From: Knoxdaviesia capensis
Taxonomy: Eukaryota; Ascomycota; Sordariomycetes; Microascales; Gondwanamycetaceae
Direction of reading: 5' to 3'
NCBI GenBank assembly: GCA_001510575.1
Contig: LNGK01000006.1
Span: 297,330-361,329, forward strand
Length of the DNA: 64,000 nt
Shown here: positions 61,087-64,000 of the stretch, piece by piece
Position numbering within the stretch: position 1 is the stretch's first letter
Layout: every line of letters starts with the position of its first letter
Translations under genes and position numbers: made by a program
Notes under the pieces: model-generated
Told to the model about the DNA's origin: nothing
What the model saw: only the letters and a program-made list of their open reading frames with translations
Databases searched by the model: none

Positions 61087-61874
61087 TTAGTCCTTCTTGA
61101 CTCTAGTCGAGACAGCAAGAGTATCAACAATTTCATTCCACATGATATACGTCATGTATGCGGGAAGCGCGATCCACAATCCACTGCGTTGTAATTATTG
61201 TTTTTTTGTCAGCTTATAGGGAAGAGAGCTGTACTGGTGGTCCATGTGTTTTGCACTTACGTAGGAATAATCCATAAAAACACCAGACTGAAAGCATCAT
61301 TGTGGCCAATGCTATGGAAGTTGGAGAAGTATTCGCTCAACCCTAACCCAGTAAGAGTGTGTGGTTAGCGATGGATCGAAGGGCGAGAATGTCACCCAAA
61401 CCAGAGCCTTTATGATACCCCCAAAGAAAGAGAGCCAGACTTACAATATAGAACCGTCTTGCTGAGGGTCATCACAGCACCTGTGAACCCAGACAACAGC
61501 GCAATGGCACCATCACGGCCGGCAATCTGACCGGCCTCGTTCGCCTTCGTGTACCACAGATAGCCGTAGATGCAGTAAAAAAAGGTCTCGGCCACACTGA
61601 GACTGGACTGAGCAGCAGTGAAGCCGTTATGGGCGTGCCAACTCTCCCAGCCGTAGACATGGTCAACCTCGCCGTACAGCTTGTAGGGAACCCACAAGGG
61701 CCAGTACAGCCAGCCACCCTCCATGGTGTGCGGACGGCCAAGCACATAGGCGGTGTCCCAAGCCACGAGCGGGATGGATATTGCGAGCCATGCCAGAGTG
61801 GTGGATGTGGGTGTGTGGTAGAAGGTTGTCGACGATGCTGCCGACTTGGGCGCGGAGGGTTTTGTAACAGCCAT
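61087..61874 (-). CDS. EBP/EXPERA-domain sterol-isomerase-like membrane protein
   Basis: Three exons (61874-61445, 61342-61261, 61183-61087) give 202 aa, typical for the emopamil-binding family. The family includes the animal and plant 3-beta-hydroxysteroid delta8-delta7 isomerase of the ER. Four hydrophobic segments are visible (STTLAWLAISIPLVAW; FFYCIYGYLWY; ALLSGFTGAVMTL; FSLVFLWIIPTGLWIALPAY). Conserved features are WDTAYVLGRPHTMEGG, an HxxYG...W block with acidic residues, SVAETFFY and SKTVLYW...NFHSIGHND. Typical fungi use the unrelated ERG2 for the same sterol step, so this may be a paralogue with another sterol or a non-catalytic binding role. The intron-1 acceptor falls within a TTAGGG hexamer (61346-61341), and a CTAAC branch site lies upstream. 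The splice reads LYW and WIIPT/GLW, matching family spacing. Confidence 0.88.
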
Positions 61875-64000
61875 CTTTCCGTGGAGAAGCCTGTATGCGA
61901 GGTTTGAAAGTGAGGGCGGGCTGAGAGATAAAATGGACGTGGGGGTTTGTTGTAGGAGTATTCCGGCGACGAAAGAAAGAGGAAAGGCCGCACAACAGAA
62001 GTTTGCGAATCAAGAAAGTGAACAGGATCGGAGATCGTTCTCACAAGGAGAGGCGAGAGTATAAATATAGCCCCCAACTCTGCATATGCGCCGTATCGAT
62101 CAGGGTGGTGGAGGGGAAGATAGATGTCTTGGGTCTTGGGGCGGCCCCAGAGCCATAACCAATTCTTAGAGACTAAGTGGAATGTTGCACAATAGTGGAT
62201 TCGGGGTTCTATCGTTGCCACTCGATCAGACCAATCCAACCCTAGATAGATTCCCAATGCCTATCTTCAAGATCTCCGAGAGTCTCATATCCGCGTGTTA
62301 GAAAGCTTTATGATGTTATCACCATTCATGACTCTTATCACCACCGTATACACGTACCTGGGGTTTTGGGTGCCAGCTGTGGAACGGAAAACTGAAGAGT
62401 TCAACATATAGCGGCGGGATGTTCGAGATGAGAAACAACTTCACAGAAGCCCGAATAGAAAAATGAGTTTGTCTAAGCTATTTGTGCGATATCTATTAGG
62501 GCATTGCTTTAGGGTTACTCCTTCCTGTTCTGTTGCAGCCGTGCCTCCTTCCGTTCATCATGTTCCATAGACCAGTTGATCTCCACGGCGCGAGATCGAG
62601 GGTATGCCCCGCTAGTTGCCAATGGTGCTTAAGTGCATAGGGTTTGTTTCCAGTGTCAGACGTTAAATTTATCCTGTACTGTAATATTTCCAGTTCTTTT
62701 TATAAGAGGAGTGAGTGAGTATTAGAGGCCTTTTCGACTGGTGTTGGCTGTTGAAATACAGACTACCAAGATCATATAAAATCCACTCCACCCCTCCGAT
62801 ACCAAGATCAAATCACCACACCCGCCACTTCATCTCGCGTACTCGTGTTCGGACCCGACACACAGGTTTCCCCCTCGTTCCACTCACATTGTCTTCGGAT
62901 TTGACAGTCCTAGGGTACCATTGGAGTCTTGGGCGAGTCTTGGAGTTAATGGGGGTGGTGGGGAATCAGGTTAACCGATAGCAGAAAATTGGCTGTCCAT
63001 CCAATACCGGCAAACCCGCCAATGACCAGGCTCCGTCAATTACAGTCCTCTATACAAGCAATATTCATTTATGCGTACTTGCCATTTGGAGATATCATTG
63101 CTGTCTCTTCCTTCCTTACAACATCTACTGTTAGACAGGCCATTCTTTTGTATCGTCAAGTACTCCTTCCACCACGTGTCCTCGCGTATGCAAATATCCA
63201 GTATAGGGTTTCGCCTTCTGTCATACCCACACAAAATCGAATTTGCCATTATATGCAGCCGTTTTGATTTCTATCTTTTCCCTTAACAATGGATTCCAAT
63301 CTTCCATCTTCCATCTTCTGGCCTTTCGTCACCAGTGTGATGAACCCCACCATCGTTATCCACGATAACCTCCCACGCTCCAGCTCTTTGATTCTGCATC
63401 TATTCTATATTCGCCGGGCTTCCCTACAGATTATCAGCCTCGGATATCGGACTCATTTACAGAAACATCATGCCACTCTATCTCCAAATGCGCCGGTAAA
63501 CTACCGAGCTGGTGGTCATTTCGCAGGCACAGAATAACGGGGCATATCGGACATTATTGAAAAAAATATATATAGAAGTGGTCAGCACCTCGCGCGCACA
63601 AAAATCAATCTGATCGTCATATCCCTCCTCTGTATCATTCTGGGAGTCCCATACCAACTCATCGTCCCCTTTCATTGGTTCGGCTTCCATGGCTTGTTGA
63701 AAAAAGAATGAAGAGAAGGTTTTCCATCTCCAGGCTGTTGATAGCCAATTCCAAGAGCAAGGCAACAAGTACCAGTAAGTAAGTCAGTCATCAGAAACGG
63801 AAAAGTTTCGTTACTGTCGTCAGAAAAAGGACACCAGGGACCTTAAAAATCCATGATTCCTTGACAAAAAGAGAGTCATATAAAAGAGAGAAAAAAAAAA
63901 CCAATGTCGTTTGCTAACAAGATACAGCAAAAAGCCCCATTCATAAACGAAAGTATGGATTGCTGGCCATAGAAAAAGCACAAGGAAAAGAGAACCCCCC
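61875..64000. other. Right-end intergenic, no supported gene
   Basis: The first few hundred bases are the promoter of the EBP-like gene. Beyond that the frames are short. A minus-strand frame at 63478-63768 contains an acidic peptide (MKGDDELVWDSQNDTEEGYD) that looks more protein-like than its surroundings. It could be a terminal exon of a gene beyond the window, but it cannot be tied to a splice structure here. Confidence 0.4.

Noticed and set aside
63478..63768. Minus-strand frame with an acidic peptide near the right end
   Set aside because: It could be a terminal exon of a gene beyond the window, but no splice acceptor or homology could be established.

Overview
This window reads as nuclear DNA of a filamentous ascomycete (Pezizomycotina). 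Genes are split by short introns (58-184 bp, GT...CTAAC...AG) and coding exons are GC-rich at third positions. Several protein families are typically or only fungal: a Zn2Cys6/Fungal_trans_2 regulator, a DUF7137 secreted protein, a DUF8004 protein, a sterol glucosyltransferase with the long C-terminal tail of moulds, and cyp8. Telomere-like CCCTAA motifs also fit. A Eurotiomycete is my best guess below phylum, with low confidence.

I can support twelve protein genes. From left to right they are: (1) a mitochondrial D-lactate/D-2-hydroxyglutarate dehydrogenase (minus; last exon at 3433, start 6548) with a 1373-bp intron; (2) alpha-actinin (plus, 9544-12563) with a long disordered N-terminal extension; (3) a VPS9-domain Rab5-type exchange factor (minus, 13940-16677); (4) a DUF7137 secreted/membrane-anchored protein (plus, 22892-23731); (5) a CDK10/CDK11-type kinase (minus, 24665-26204), divergent from (6) NDUFAF7/MidA (plus, 26724-28528); (7) a Lung-7TM/GOST protein (minus, 29194-31140); (8) a sterol glucosyltransferase with ten introns (plus, 33553-36895); (9) cyclophilin/U-box cyp8 (plus, 37360-39285); (10) a Zn2Cys6 regulator (minus, 39785-41948); (11) a DUF8004 protein (plus, 57621-60816); (12) an EBP/EXPERA sterol-isomerase-like membrane protein (minus, 61087-61874).

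The genes are ordinary housekeeping and regulatory loci. They form no operon or recognisable cluster, so no pathway joins them. Loose themes are actin and endocytic traffic (genes 2, 3, 7), mitochondrial metabolism and complex I assembly (1, 6), sterol chemistry (8, 12) and RNA/transcription-associated regulators (5, 9, 10).

Much of the window is non-coding for an ascomycete. The largest empty stretches are 15.7 kb (41949-57620) and 6.2 kb (16678-22891). They hold pyrimidine-rich leader-like sequence, many TG/CA and other microsatellites, an AT-rich island with a T24 tract, and scattered telomere-like repeats. These repeats recur in promoters and in introns, and one hexamer spans a splice acceptor. 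I saw no tRNA, rRNA, CRISPR array or intact transposon.
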